A stretch of DNA of 64,000 bases from an uncultured Oscillospiraceae bacterium (GTDB taxonomy: Bacteria > Bacillota > Clostridia > Oscillospirales > Oscillospiraceae): positions 49,794-113,793 of the forward strand of contig CANQVO010000006.1 in assembly GCA_947627325.1 (NCBI GenBank), written 5' to 3'. Position 1 is the first letter of the stretch. The number at the start of each line of letters is the position of its first letter. The notes beneath the pieces are model-generated. The model was given only the letters and a program-made list of their open reading frames with translations, did no database searches and was not told the DNA's origin. A program made the translations under genes and the position numbers. Below, one piece after another: positions 1 through 8,411 of this stretch.

Positions 1-2526
1 GACACCCACGGCCTGCCCATCGAGTCGGCGGTGCTCAAGGACAAGAGCGTCAAGCGCGAGGAGATGACCACGGCGGAGTTCCGCACCAAGTGCCGGGAGT
101 ACGCCGAGAGCTATATCGCCAAGATGACCGAACAGTTCAAGCGTCTGGGCGTCCTGGGCGAGTGGGAGGACCCCTATATCACCCTCCTGCCGGAGTTCGA
201 GGCCAAGCAGGTGGAGGTTTTCGGCAAGATGGCGGAAAAGGGGCTCATCTACAAGGGGATGAAGTCGGTCTACTGGTGCCCCCACGACCAGACCGCCCTG
301 GCCGAGGCGGAGATCGAGTACGCCGACGACCCCTGCACCACCATCTTCGTGAAATTCCCCGTGAAGGACGACAAGGGCAAGCTGGGCCAGTACGCCGACC
401 TGAGCAAGACCTACTTCGTCATCTGGACCACCACCCCCTGGACCATCCCGGGGAACGTGGCCATCTGCGTCAACGAGAGTTTTGACTACGTCCTGCTCCA
501 GGTCCCCAACGGCGAGGTCTATATCATGGCCCAGGACCTGGCCAAGGGCGTGTGCGAAAAGGCGGGGCTGGACTACGCCGCCTGCACCGTTCTGGCCACC
601 CTGAAGGGCAAGGAGCTGGAGCTGATGACCGCCAAGCACCCCCTCTTCGACCAGGAGAGCGTGCTGCTCTGCGGCGACCACGTCACGTTGGAGGCGGGCA
701 CCGGCTGCGTCCACACCGCCCCCGGCTTCGGCGCGGACGACTTTATCATCTGCCAGCAGTACGACGCCGCCGGGCTCACCCACATCGGCGTGCCCGTGCC
801 GGTCAACGGCAAGGGGATCATGACCGACAGCCGCTACAACGGCCAGTACTACGCCAAGGGCAACGACCTGGTGGTGGAGGACCTGGAGCGGGAGGGCTTC
901 CTGCTGACCAAGGAGAACATCACCCACTCCTACCCCCATTGCTGGCGGTGCAAACACCCCATCATCTTCCGGGCCACCGAGCAGTGGTTCTGCAGTGTGG
1001 ACGCCATCAAGAAGGCCGCCGTGGACGCCTGCGACGGCATCTGGTGGAAGCCGGAGTGGGGCAAGGAGCGGATGGTGTCCATGATCTCCGAGCGCAGTGA
1101 CTGGTGCATCTCCCGCCAGCGGGTGTGGGGCGTGCCCATCCCGGTGTTCTACTGCGCCCAGTGCGGCAAGGAGGTCATCACCCCGGAGACCATCGCCCAC
1201 GTCTCCCAGCTCTTCCGGGAAAACGGCTCCAACATCTGGTTCGACAAGCCCGCCGACGAGCTGGTCCCCGCCGGGACCCGCTGTCCCCACTGCGGCCACG
1301 ACCACTTCGACAAGGAGACGGACATCATGGACGTGTGGTTCGACTCCGGCTCCACCTGGGCCGCCGTGGCCGACGTGCGGCCCTATTTGAAATACCCCGC
1401 CGACCTCTACCTGGAGGGGGGCGACCAGTACCGAGGCTGGTTCCAGTCCTCCATGCTCACCTCCATCGCCACCAACGGCAAGGCCCCCTACCAGCAGATC
1501 GTCACCCACGGCTGGACGGTGGACGGCGAGGGGAAGGCCATGCACAAGTCCCTGGGCAACGCCGTCAGCCCCGACGAGGTCTTGAAGGACTACGGCGCGG
1601 ACATCTTCCGGCTGTGGGTGGCAAGCGCCGACTACACCCAGGATATGCGGATCTCCAAGGAGATCCTCAAGCAGTTGGCGGACGCCTATTTGAAGATCCG
1701 CAACACCGCCCGGTATATGCTGGGCAACCTGACCGGCTTCGACCCGGACGGGGACGCGGTGCCCTTCGGCCAGATGGAGGATCTGGACCGCTGGGCGGTG
1801 GCCCGGCTGGGGGAGGTGGCCGACCAGTGCCGCAAGTCCTACGACGTCTACGAGTTCCACGCCGTCTACCGCACCCTCTACAACTTCTGCGTGGTGGACC
1901 TGTCCAACTTCTACTTCGACGTGATCAAGGACCGGCTCTACTGCGGCGACCAGGCCGCCCGCCGGAGCGCCCAGAGCGCCCTCTACACCATTCTGGACGG
2001 CCTGACCCGCCTGCTGGCCCCCATCCTGGCCTTCACCTCCCACGAGATCTGGCAGGCCATGCCCCACGCCAAGGGGGTGGACGCCGCCTCCCCCGTGCTC
2101 AACGATATGCCCCAGGCCGACCCCGCCGCCGCCCTGGACGAGGGGGAGAAGGCCCGGTGGGCCGCCGTCATGGCCCTGCGGACCGACGTGAACAAGGCCC
2201 TGGAGCTGGCCCGGGGGGAGAAGACCATCGGCAAGAGCCTGGAGGCCGCCGTCACCCTGTACTTCGACGGGGAGGCCCGGGAGGCCCTGGGGACCGCCCT
2301 GGGCTCCTTCACCCCCGACGACCTGGCCGACCTGTGCATCGTCTCCCACGTGGACACGGCGCTGGGCTCCGGCGCGGGCTACGCCGGAGAGGCCATGCCC
2401 GGGCTCACCGTGGCGGTGGAGCCCGCCCCGGGGGAGAAGTGCCAGCGGTGCTGGAAGCACCACCCGGACGTGAGCGCCGACGGCCTGTGCCCCCGGTGCG
2501 CCGCCGTGCTGGCGCGGGAGGGCTGA
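1..2526 (+). CDS. ileS: isoleucyl-tRNA synthetase, 5'-truncated by window edge
   Basis: This class I aminoacyl-tRNA synthetase charges tRNA-Ile in the cytoplasm. The frame is open from base 1, which reads DTHGLPIE and so includes the HIGH-type signature (HGLP); only the extreme N-terminus is missing. Further features are the WTTTPWTIPGN segment of the editing domain, the KMSKS-type loop as AMHKSLGNAVSP, and a C-terminal zinc site with two CxxC pairs (CQRCWKHH and CPRCAAVL) typical of bacterial IleRS. About 841 residues are visible against a usual 930-1040. The stop lies one base before the lspA start, so the two genes are an operon. Any T-box leader would be upstream of the window. The identification is secure. 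Confidence 0.97.
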   Translation, partial: DTHGLPIESAVLKDKSVKREEMTTAEFRTKCREYAESYIAKMTEQFKRLGVLGEWEDPYITLLPEFEAKQVEVFGKMAEKGLIYKGMKSVYWCPHDQTALAEAEIEYADDPCTTIFVKFPVKDDKGKLGQYADLSKTYFVIWTTTPWTIPGNVAICVNESFDYVLLQVPNGEVYIMAQDLAKGVCEKAGLDYAACTVLATLKGKELELMTAKHPLFDQESVLLCGDHVTLEAGTGCVHTAPGFGADDFIICQQYDAAGLTHIGVPVPVNGKGIMTDSRYNGQYYAKGNDLVVEDLEREGFLLTKENITHSYPHCWRCKHPIIFRATEQWFCSVDAIKKAAVDACDGIWWKPEWGKERMVSMISERSDWCISRQRVWGVPIPVFYCAQCGKEVITPETIAHVSQLFRENGSNIWFDKPADELVPAGTRCPHCGHDHFDKETDIMDVWFDSGSTWAAVADVRPYLKYPADLYLEGGDQYRGWFQSSMLTSIATNGKAPYQQIVTHGWTVDGEGKAMHKSLGNAVSPDEVLKDYGADIFRLWVASADYTQDMRISKEILKQLADAYLKIRNTARYMLGNLTGFDPDGDAVPFGQMEDLDRWAVARLGEVADQCRKSYDVYEFHAVYRTLYNFCVVDLSNFYFDVIKDRLYCGDQAARRSAQSALYTILDGLTRLLAPILAFTSHEIWQAMPHAKGVDAASPVLNDMPQADPAAALDEGEKARWAAVMALRTDVNKALELARGEKTIGKSLEAAVTLYFDGEAREALGTALGSFTPDDLADLCIVSHVDTALGSGAGYAGEAMPGLTVAVEPAPGEKCQRCWKHHPDVSADGLCPRCAAVLAREG

Positions 2527-2527
2527 G

Positions 2528-3034
2528 TTGAAGGAGCGCAAGCGGTCTGCCTGGCTGTGGTATCTCCTGGCCTTTCTCCTGGTGCTGGCCGACCAGGGCG
2601 TCAAGCTGTGGGTGCGGACCCACATGGCCCTGGGGGAGAGCCGGCCTTTGATCCCCCACTTCATCGAACTCTACCACACCGCCAACACCGGCGGGGCCTT
2701 CTCCGTGCTGAACCAGCACACCTGGCTGCTGGCCGCCGTCTCCGCCGGGGTCACCCTGCTGTTGGCCCTGGCGCTGTGGCGGGGCTGGTTCACCACCGGC
2801 CCCTTCTCCCGGCTGTGCGTGGCCCTGGTGCTGGCCGGGGCGGCGGGGAATTTGGTCGACCGGGTGGCCTGGGGCCAGGTCACCGATATGTTCAACTTTA
2901 CCTTTATGACCTTCGGCGTGTTCAACGTGGCCGATATCTGCGTGGTGGGCGGGGTGATCGGCTACGCCGCCTACACCGTCCTCGCCCAGTTCAGGGGGGA
3001 GCGCCATGAGAGTGACCCTGACCGTCCCCAGTGA
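2528..3034 (+). CDS. lspA: lipoprotein signal peptidase (signal peptidase II)
   Basis: This membrane aspartyl protease removes the signal peptide from diacylglyceryl-modified prolipoproteins. The 168-residue protein has about four hydrophobic helices and the two catalytic blocks: GNLVDR with Asp111 and FNVADI with Asp136. The TANTGGAFS segment matches the conserved NxGxAFS block. The start is a TTG one base after the ileS stop, with the purine-rich end of ileS as ribosome-binding site. An internal start would cut into the first membrane helix. The gene overlaps the next by 29 bases, so translation is probably coupled. ileS-lspA linkage is common in bacteria. Confidence 0.95.
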   Translation: MKERKRSAWLWYLLAFLLVLADQGVKLWVRTHMALGESRPLIPHFIELYHTANTGGAFSVLNQHTWLLAAVSAGVTLLLALALWRGWFTTGPFSRLCVALVLAGAAGNLVDRVAWGQVTDMFNFTFMTFGVFNVADICVVGGVIGYAAYTVLAQFRGERHESDPDRPQ

Positions 3035-3935
3035 GGGCCAACGGGCGGACGTGTTCCTGGCCGAGGCGGTGGAGGATCTGACCCGCTCGGCGGCCCAGAA
3101 GCTGTTGGAGAGCGGGGCGGTGACCTGCCGGGGCCGGCGGGTGGGCAAGAGCGAAAAGCTCCCCGCCGGGGCGGAGGTGGAGGTGGACCTCCCCGCGCCC
3201 CAGCCCCTGGAGGCCGCGCCGGAGAACATCCCCCTGGATATCGTCTATGAGGACGAGGACGTGGTGGTGGTGAACAAGCCGGTGGGCCTGGTGGTCCACC
3301 CCGCCCCCGGCCACCCCTCCGGCACGGTGGTGAACGCCCTGCTGTACCACTGCGGGGCCAGCCTGTCCGGCATCAACGGCGTGCTCCGCCCCGGCATCGT
3401 CCACCGCATCGACCGGGACACCTCCGGCCTGCTCATCGCCGCCAAGAACGACCGGGCGCACCTGGCCCTGGCCGACCAGTTGCGGGACCACACCCTCCGG
3501 CGGCTCTACCACGGCATCGTGGTGGGGGCCCTCCGGGAGGAGGCGGGCACGGTGGACGCCCCCCTGGACCGCAATCCAAAGGACCGCAAGAAGATGGCGG
3601 TGGTCCCCGGCGGGCGGGAGGCGGTGACCCACTACCAGGTGCTGGAGCGCCTGGCCGGCTATACCTACGCCGCTTTCCGTCTGGAGACGGGGCGCACCCA
3701 CCAGATCCGGGTCCACATGGCCCACCTGGGCCACCCCCTGCTGGGGGACCGGGTGTACGGGGACCCGAAGGGCTATCCGGGCTTGGCGGGGCAGTGCCTC
3801 CACGCCAAAGAGTTGACCTTCCTCCACCCCGCCACCGGGGAGCGGGTGACGGTCACCTCGGACCTGCCCGACTACTTTACCGCCGTTCTGGCCCGCCTGC
3901 GCCGCCGCAGCGGGGGAGAGGGGGAGCAAGCGTGA
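3006..3935 (+). CDS. rluD: RluA/RluD-family 23S rRNA pseudouridine synthase
   Basis: This enzyme isomerises uridines in large-subunit rRNA. An N-terminal S4-like RNA-binding domain covers roughly residues 1-60, followed by the catalytic domain with HRIDRDTSG, in which Asp136 is the expected catalytic aspartate. Downstream TGRTHQIRVHMAHLGHPLLGD is the other family hallmark region. The length of 309 residues is normal. The start lies inside lspA (29-base overlap), and the stop overlaps the GTG start of the response regulator (GTGA). The lspA-rluD order is common in Firmicutes. The exact target uridines (RluD versus another RluA-group member) cannot be read from the sequence, so the symbol is by family. 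Confidence 0.9.
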   Translation: MRVTLTVPSEGQRADVFLAEAVEDLTRSAAQKLLESGAVTCRGRRVGKSEKLPAGAEVEVDLPAPQPLEAAPENIPLDIVYEDEDVVVVNKPVGLVVHPAPGHPSGTVVNALLYHCGASLSGINGVLRPGIVHRIDRDTSGLLIAAKNDRAHLALADQLRDHTLRRLYHGIVVGALREEAGTVDAPLDRNPKDRKKMAVVPGGREAVTHYQVLERLAGYTYAAFRLETGRTHQIRVHMAHLGHPLLGDRVYGDPKGYPGLAGQCLHAKELTFLHPATGERVTVTSDLPDYFTAVLARLRRRSGGEGEQA

Positions 3936-4636
3936 ACGACACACGCGGGGGCGTCCACATCCTGGTGGTGGAGGACGACCCGGACATCAACCGTCTGCTG
4001 TGCACCATCCTGGAGGGGGCGGGCTACGCCGCCCGCCCCGCCTTTTCCGGCACCGAGGGGCTGTTGTGGGCGGAGAAGTACGACTACGACCTGATCCTGC
4101 TGGACCTGATGCTCCCCGGCCTGCCCGGGGAGCGGCTGATCCAGGAGATCCGGGCGGGGAAGACCATGCCCATCCTGGTGCTGTCGGCCAAGGTGGCGGT
4201 GGACGACCGGGTGAACGTCCTGGCCCTGGGGGCGGACGACTTTATCCCCAAGCCCTTTGACAACCGGGAGGTGTTGGCCCGGGTGGAGGCCCAGCTCCGC
4301 CGGAGCCGGGACTTCTCCGGCCCCGCCGCCCAGGGGGCGCTGGTGTGGGGTCCTCTGCGCCTGGACCGGGAGGCCCGGGCCGCCAGCGTGGACGGCGCCG
4401 AACTCCCCCTCACCGCCCGGGAGCTGGACATCCTGGCCCTGCTCATGGCCCAGCCCAAGCGGGCCTTCTCCCGGGCGCAGATCTACGAGGCCGTGTGGGG
4501 GGAGGCGTACATGGGGGACGAGAACACCGTCAACGTCCACGTGAGCAACCTGCGCTCCAAGCTGGCCCGGGCCGGGCTGGACCGGGAGTGCGTCAAGACG
4601 GTGTGGGGCGTGGGCTTCAAGATGGGCGCTCTTTAG
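3932..4636 (+). CDS. OmpR/PhoB-family response regulator
   Basis: This DNA-binding response regulator has 234 residues. Its receiver domain carries the acidic pair in VVEDDPD, phosphoacceptor Asp58 in LLDLMLPG and Lys107 in FIPKPFD. A C-terminal winged helix (about residues 130-232) contains LTARELDILALL and the recognition-helix region NTVNVHVSNLRSKL. The GTG start overlaps the rluD stop (GTGA) and has a purine-rich SD. A frame also stays open upstream, but only inside rluD. It is co-transcribed with ileS-lspA-rluD yet lies just before an ABC transporter and histidine kinase, its probable partners. An 8-bp direct repeat right after its stop is the likely binding site. Confidence 0.92.
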   Translation: MNDTRGGVHILVVEDDPDINRLLCTILEGAGYAARPAFSGTEGLLWAEKYDYDLILLDLMLPGLPGERLIQEIRAGKTMPILVLSAKVAVDDRVNVLALGADDFIPKPFDNREVLARVEAQLRRSRDFSGPAAQGALVWGPLRLDREARAASVDGAELPLTARELDILALLMAQPKRAFSRAQIYEAVWGEAYMGDENTVNVHVSNLRSKLARAGLDRECVKTVWGVGFKMGAL

Positions 4637-4685
4637 ACTTTCTTCACACTTTCTTTCCGAGGACTTGAAGATCGGGGCGTATGCT
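4637..4685 (+). promoter_or_regulatory. direct-repeat operator and -10 box ahead of the ABC transporter
   Basis: ACTTTCTT occurs at 4637-4644 and again at 4648-4655, an 11-bp period that puts both copies on one face of the helix, as in OmpR-family binding sites. A TATGCT -10-like box lies at 4680-4685 with no good -35 at 17 bp. This suits a promoter that needs activation by the neighbouring regulator. The regulator assignment is inference. Confidence 0.55.
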
Positions 4686-4718
4686 TTGGACAACCGAAAG
4701 GAAAGGAAGGTATTTGGC

Positions 4719-5639
4719 ATGGAAGACATTGTACTGTCCACCCACGGCCTCACCCGCGCCTATGGCCGCGCCCTGGCTTTGGACGGGGTGGACCTCACCG
4801 TCCGGCGGGGGGAGATCTACGGCCTCATCGGGCGAAACGGCGCGGGCAAGAGCACCCTTTTGCGCCTGGTGTCCGGCCAGAGCGTGCCCACCTCCGGCTC
4901 CATCCGCCTCTTTGGCAAGACGGGGTCGGACCTGCGCCGGGAGCGGGCCCGGACGGGGGTGATTTTGGAGGCCCCGTCCTTCTCCCCCTTCCTGGGGGCC
5001 AGGGAGAACCTGGAATACTACCGCATCCAGCGGGGCATCCCCGGCCAGGACGCGGTGGAGGAGGCGCTGGAGCTGGTGGAGCTCACCGACACCGGCTCCA
5101 AGAAGTTCAAGAACTTCTCCCTGGGCATGAAACAGCGCCTGGGCCTGGCCCTGGCCCTGATGAGCCGCCCGGAGTTCCTGCTGTTGGACGAGCCCATCAA
5201 CGGCCTGGACCCGGAGGGGGTGGCCCAGTTTAGGGAGCTGTTCCGGCGGCTGAACCAGGAGCGGCAGACCACCATCCTCATCTCCAGCCACGTCCTCTCC
5301 GAGCTCTCCGCCGTGGCCACCTGTTACGGCTTTTTGGAGCGGGGCAGACTGCTGGAGGAGATCACCGCCCAGGAACTGCGGGAGCGGTGCCAGGTCTGCC
5401 TCCGCCTTCAGGTGGACGACGCGGTCAAGGCCTCGGTGATCTTCCACATCAAGCTGGGCACCGACGCCTTCAAGGTCCTGCCCGACAACACCCTGGAGCT
5501 CTACGACCACCTGGACTGCCCCCAGGCCGTGTCCCAGGCGCTGGCGGAGGAGGGCGTGTTCCTCCAGAGCATGGAGCGCCGGGGCAGCGACCTGGAGACC
5601 TACTTCCTGGACCTGATCGGAGGTGGTCACCATGCTTAA
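4719..5639 (+). CDS. BcrA/NatA-like ABC transporter ATP-binding protein
   Basis: This is the 306-residue ATPase of a peptide or drug efflux/immunity-type ABC transporter. Visible motifs are Walker A GRNGAGKST, signature NFSLGMKQRLGLA, Walker B EFLLLDEPINGLDPEG and the switch histidine in ISSHVLSEL. The C-terminal quarter is the divergent extension usual in BcrA-type proteins. ATG 4719 follows an AAGGAAGG ribosome-binding site; an upstream in-frame start at 4665 would overlap the putative -10 box and adds nothing conserved. The gene overlaps its permease gene by 8 bases. Context (regulator before, kinase after) suggests sensing and resistance to membrane-active peptides such as bacitracin or lantibiotics. 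The substrate is not known. Confidence 0.9.
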   Translation: MEDIVLSTHGLTRAYGRALALDGVDLTVRRGEIYGLIGRNGAGKSTLLRLVSGQSVPTSGSIRLFGKTGSDLRRERARTGVILEAPSFSPFLGARENLEYYRIQRGIPGQDAVEEALELVELTDTGSKKFKNFSLGMKQRLGLALALMSRPEFLLLDEPINGLDPEGVAQFRELFRRLNQERQTTILISSHVLSELSAVATCYGFLERGRLLEEITAQELRERCQVCLRLQVDDAVKASVIFHIKLGTDAFKVLPDNTLELYDHLDCPQAVSQALAEEGVFLQSMERRGSDLETYFLDLIGGGHHA

Positions 5640-6405
5640 CTACATCCGGGCGGAGTTCTACAAGCTGGCCCGCCGGAAGGGGTACTGGATCTTCCTGGCC
5701 GTGGTCCTGGCGCTGGAGAGCCTGCTGGTGTGGGGCTTCCATATGGTCAACGCCAGCGGCGGCCGGCTCTGCTTTGAGGACTGCGTCCTCTCCGTGGTCC
5801 CCCAGGCCCTCTCCTTTGGGGGCTACTTCGCCATCGTGGCCGGGGAGATGGTCTTCGCCGGACAGTACAAGAACGGCACGCTGAAAAACGAGGTGGCCTT
5901 CGGCCTGCCCCGGTGGCGGATCTACCTGGGCAAGCTGATCGTCCAGCTGATGGCCTCGACGCTGATGTGCCTTGTCATGGTGGGCTATTACGTCATCATC
6001 TGCCGCCTGACCACGCCGGAGGCGGGCAACGCCCCGGTGATGCTCCTGCTGGGCAAGAGCCTGCTGGCCGCCCTGCCGGTGTGGGTGGGGGTGCAGGGGA
6101 TGATCTGCGCCTGCTGTTTCCTCATCCGCGGGGAGGCGGCCCACACCATCGCCGCCGTGAGCATCTACTGGGGCCTGCCCAATCTGCTGACCTTCGTGGG
6201 CCTCCTGTTTTATCAATACCCCGCGGGCCGAAAGATGATGGAGATCGCGGAGTGGACGCCCTCCCAGATGCTGGGCTACACGGCCCGCTACCTGGAAGAG
6301 GACTTCCTCCCGTGGCTGGGCTGGATGTGCCTGGTGGGCGGGGTCTGGCTGGCGGTCTCCACCGTCCTGGGGCTGTGGCGCTTCCGCCGCAAGGAGATCA
6401 ACTGA
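5632..6405 (+). CDS. ABC-2-type permease (BcrB/LanE-G-like)
   Basis: This integral membrane partner of the preceding ATPase has 257 residues and about six hydrophobic segments. It opens with MLNYIRAEFYKLARRKGYW, the short cytoplasmic lead-in typical of lantibiotic-immunity and bacitracin permeases. ATG 5632 is chosen because a perfect GGAGGTGG lies five bases upstream; the GTG at 5623 is inside that SD. The gene overlaps the ATPase gene by 8 bases and is followed after 13 bases by the histidine kinase, so all three are probably one transcript. Only one permease is present, so the transporter may be a homodimer of this subunit. Confidence 0.85.
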   Translation: MLNYIRAEFYKLARRKGYWIFLAVVLALESLLVWGFHMVNASGGRLCFEDCVLSVVPQALSFGGYFAIVAGEMVFAGQYKNGTLKNEVAFGLPRWRIYLGKLIVQLMASTLMCLVMVGYYVIICRLTTPEAGNAPVMLLLGKSLLAALPVWVGVQGMICACCFLIRGEAAHTIAAVSIYWGLPNLLTFVGLLFYQYPAGRKMMEIAEWTPSQMLGYTARYLEEDFLPWLGWMCLVGGVWLAVSTVLGLWRFRRKEIN

Positions 6406-6418
6406 TGGGAGGCCGGAC

Positions 6419-7333
6419 ATGGGGATCGCCGTGATCGTCGCGCTGGCGCTGGCCTGCGCCGCGCTGGCGGGTTATTTGGCCGTTCTGGACCGGGGCCTGG
6501 CCCGGGCGGGCCGGCGGCTGGAGGAGCAGTTGGACGCCCCCTCCGCCCTCCGGCTGGAAATGCCCTGCCCCAACGCCGCCGCCGAGGCGCTCCTGGCGCG
6601 GGTCAACGCCCTTCTGGAGCGCCGCCAGGCCGAGCGGGACGAGTACCACCGCCTGGAGGAGGACCTGCGCCGCCAGATCGCCGACGTGTCCCACGACCTG
6701 CGGACTCCCCTGACCTCCATCCTGGGCTACCTGCAGCTGTTGGAGGACGACGGCCTGACCCCCGCCCAGCGCCGGGAGTACCTGTCGGTGGTCCGGGGCC
6801 GGGCCGCCACCCTCCAGACCCTCATCACCGCCTTTTACGACCTCTCCCGCCTGGAGGGCGGCCAGTGGACGCCCGCCCGGGAGCCCCTGGACCTGGGCCG
6901 GGTGGTCCAGGACCAGATCGCCTCGGCCTACGAGACGCTGGAGCGGGCGGGGATGCCCCCGTCGGTGGAGATCCCGGAGGGCCTGCCCCCGGTGTGGGGC
7001 GACCCAAACGGGGTGGTGCGGGTGGTGTCCAACCTGCTGACCAACGCCCTGGTCCACGGCCGCCCGCCCCTGGCGGTCCGCCTGCGCCGGACGGAGGCGG
7101 GGGTGGAGGCCGCCTTCACCAACGCCGCCCCCGGCATGACCCCCCAGGAGGCCGACCAGGTCTTCCGCCGCTTTTACACCGCCAGCCCCTCCCGCGCGAA
7201 CCGCACCTCCGGCGTGGGCCTGGCCATCGTCAAGGTCCTCATGGAGCGCATGGGCGGCGCGGCCTCCGCCCGCCTGGAGGACGGGGCCTTCACCGTCCGC
7301 GTGACCTGGCCCCTGGCGGACAGCCGCCCTTGA
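6419..7333 (+). CDS. sensor histidine kinase with minimal sensing part
   Basis: This 304-residue membrane histidine kinase is the probable partner of the OmpR-type regulator at 3932. One N-terminal hydrophobic helix (residues 2-22) is followed directly by a linker and the dimerisation/phosphoacceptor helix with His92 in SHDLRTPLTS. The ATPase domain has the N box VVSNLLTNALVHG and the glycine-rich lid SGVGLAIVKVL. There is no extracellular loop to bind a ligand, so it probably senses through its membrane helix or through the transporter, as Bce-type kinases do. SD GGGAGG lies just upstream of ATG 6419. The last bases form part of the next promoter's -35. Confidence 0.9.
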   Translation: MGIAVIVALALACAALAGYLAVLDRGLARAGRRLEEQLDAPSALRLEMPCPNAAAEALLARVNALLERRQAERDEYHRLEEDLRRQIADVSHDLRTPLTSILGYLQLLEDDGLTPAQRREYLSVVRGRAATLQTLITAFYDLSRLEGGQWTPAREPLDLGRVVQDQIASAYETLERAGMPPSVEIPEGLPPVWGDPNGVVRVVSNLLTNALVHGRPPLAVRLRRTEAGVEAAFTNAAPGMTPQEADQVFRRFYTASPSRANRTSGVGLAIVKVLMERMGGAASARLEDGAFTVRVTWPLADSRP

Positions 7334-7358
7334 CCGCCCCGCAAAAGGATGGTATAAT
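7330..7358 (+). promoter_or_regulatory. sigma-A promoter for the HAD phosphatase gene
   Basis: TTGACC at 7330-7335 and TATAAT at 7353-7358 are separated by 17 bp. The -35 overlaps the stop codon of the histidine kinase gene. Confidence 0.8.
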
Positions 7359-7383
7359 AGCCCCAGACCGCGCGCCGGATCCC

Positions 7384-7447
7384 GCGGCGGGGCCCCGCTT
7401 TTTCGTACCGCGCCGCGCCCCGTGGCCCGCGACGCGGTACTTTTTTT
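7384..7447 (+). terminator. two terminator-like hairpins in the leader of the HAD gene
   Basis: The first is a GC hairpin centred on GCGGGGCCCCGC (about 7386-7397) followed by five T. The second has 13-bp arms at 7405-7417 and 7428-7440 with one mismatch, followed by seven T. Both lie downstream of the promoter at 7330 and upstream of the ribosome-binding site. They can end kinase-operon transcripts but would also attenuate the HAD transcript. Confidence 0.6.
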
Positions 7448-7464
7448 CACCTAGGAGGGGGAGC

Positions 7465-8271
7465 ATGGGCAAATTCGACGGCGTCCTGCTGGTCACCGAC
7501 TTTGACGACACCTACTTCCCCGAATCCGGCGTCCTCCCCCCGGCCAACCGCGACGCGGTGGCGTACTTCACGGCCCAGGGCGGGACCTTCACCGTCGCCA
7601 CCGGCCGGGCGTACACCACCTTCGCCCCCAAGCTGCCCCTTGCCCCGGTGAACGCCCCGGTGATCCTCTCCAACGGCGCCCAGCTCTACGACTTCGCCGC
7701 CGGCCAGATGCTCCTGGAGCGCACCCTCCCCCCCACCGTCGCCGCCGACCTGATCGACCTGGCCCGCCGCCTCCCGGAGGTGGGATTGGAGGCGTACCAC
7801 GGGGAGGACGCCTACATCTGGAACCCCAACCCCTGGACCTGGTATCACCTGGCCAAGGCGGGGGTGGGCGCGCGGGTGCTGCCCATCTCCGCCATCCCCC
7901 AGCCCTGGAGCAAGGCCATCCTCCACCAGGACTTCGACATCCTCCTCCAGGCCCAGGCCGACCTCCTGGCCCGCCACGGCGATCTCTACGAGGCCATCTT
8001 CTCCAACTTCCATATGCTGGAGATCACCGCCAAGGGCGCCACCAAGGGCGGCATGGTGCTGGAGCTGGCCCGCCGCCTGGGCATTGACCACACCCACATC
8101 TACTGCGCCGGGGACAACCAAAACGACATCCCCATGCTCTGCATCGCCCAGGTGGGCTACGCCCCCGCCGACTGCGCCGACGAGGTGTACGCCTGGGGCC
8201 CGCACCTCCTCCCCCGCTGTGAGGACGGCGCCATCGCCGCCCTCATCGACGACCTGGACCGCCGCTACTGA
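7465..8271 (+). CDS. Cof-type HAD-superfamily (IIB) phosphatase
   Basis: This soluble 268-residue hydrolase belongs to the haloacid dehalogenase superfamily, probably acting on sugar phosphates or other small phosphoesters. Motif I is TDFDDT (nucleophile Asp12, general acid Asp14). Motif II is the serine/threonine region near VILSNGAQLY. A lysine in TAKGATKGG and motif IV GDNQNDIPML complete the set. The 110-residue cap between motifs is the C2 type of Cof proteins. ATG 7465 follows AGGAGGGGG. It has its own promoter and ends in a strong terminator, so it is monocistronic. The substrate cannot be predicted. Confidence 0.88.
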   Translation: MGKFDGVLLVTDFDDTYFPESGVLPPANRDAVAYFTAQGGTFTVATGRAYTTFAPKLPLAPVNAPVILSNGAQLYDFAAGQMLLERTLPPTVAADLIDLARRLPEVGLEAYHGEDAYIWNPNPWTWYHLAKAGVGARVLPISAIPQPWSKAILHQDFDILLQAQADLLARHGDLYEAIFSNFHMLEITAKGATKGGMVLELARRLGIDHTHIYCAGDNQNDIPMLCIAQVGYAPADCADEVYAWGPHLLPRCEDGAIAALIDDLDRRY

Positions 8272-8300
8272 CCCCTCCGCCGCCCCCGTTTCAGGGCAGG

Positions 8301-8325
8301 GCCCGCCAAAAAGCGGGCCTTTTTT
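8301..8325 (+). terminator. intrinsic terminator after the HAD gene
   Basis: GCCCGC and GCGGGC arms flank an A-rich loop and are followed by six T. Confidence 0.85.
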
Positions 8326-8336
8326 GCGTTTCGTGG

Positions 8337-8365
8337 TTGCAAAACCCGCCCCGAGGGGCTATAAT
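8337..8365 (+). promoter_or_regulatory. sigma-A promoter of mreB
   Basis: TTGCAA (8337-8342) and TATAAT (8360-8365) have a 17-bp spacer, 46 bp ahead of the mreB start. Confidence 0.8.
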
Positions 8366-8411
8366 AGAAGTTCAGGAAATCTTTTTACCAGAAGAACAGA
8401 GGTGTTTGGAT

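Noticed and set aside
1..30. Start of ileS at the GTG at base 31
   Set aside because: The reading frame is open from base 1 and codes the HGLP signature, so the GTG is internal.
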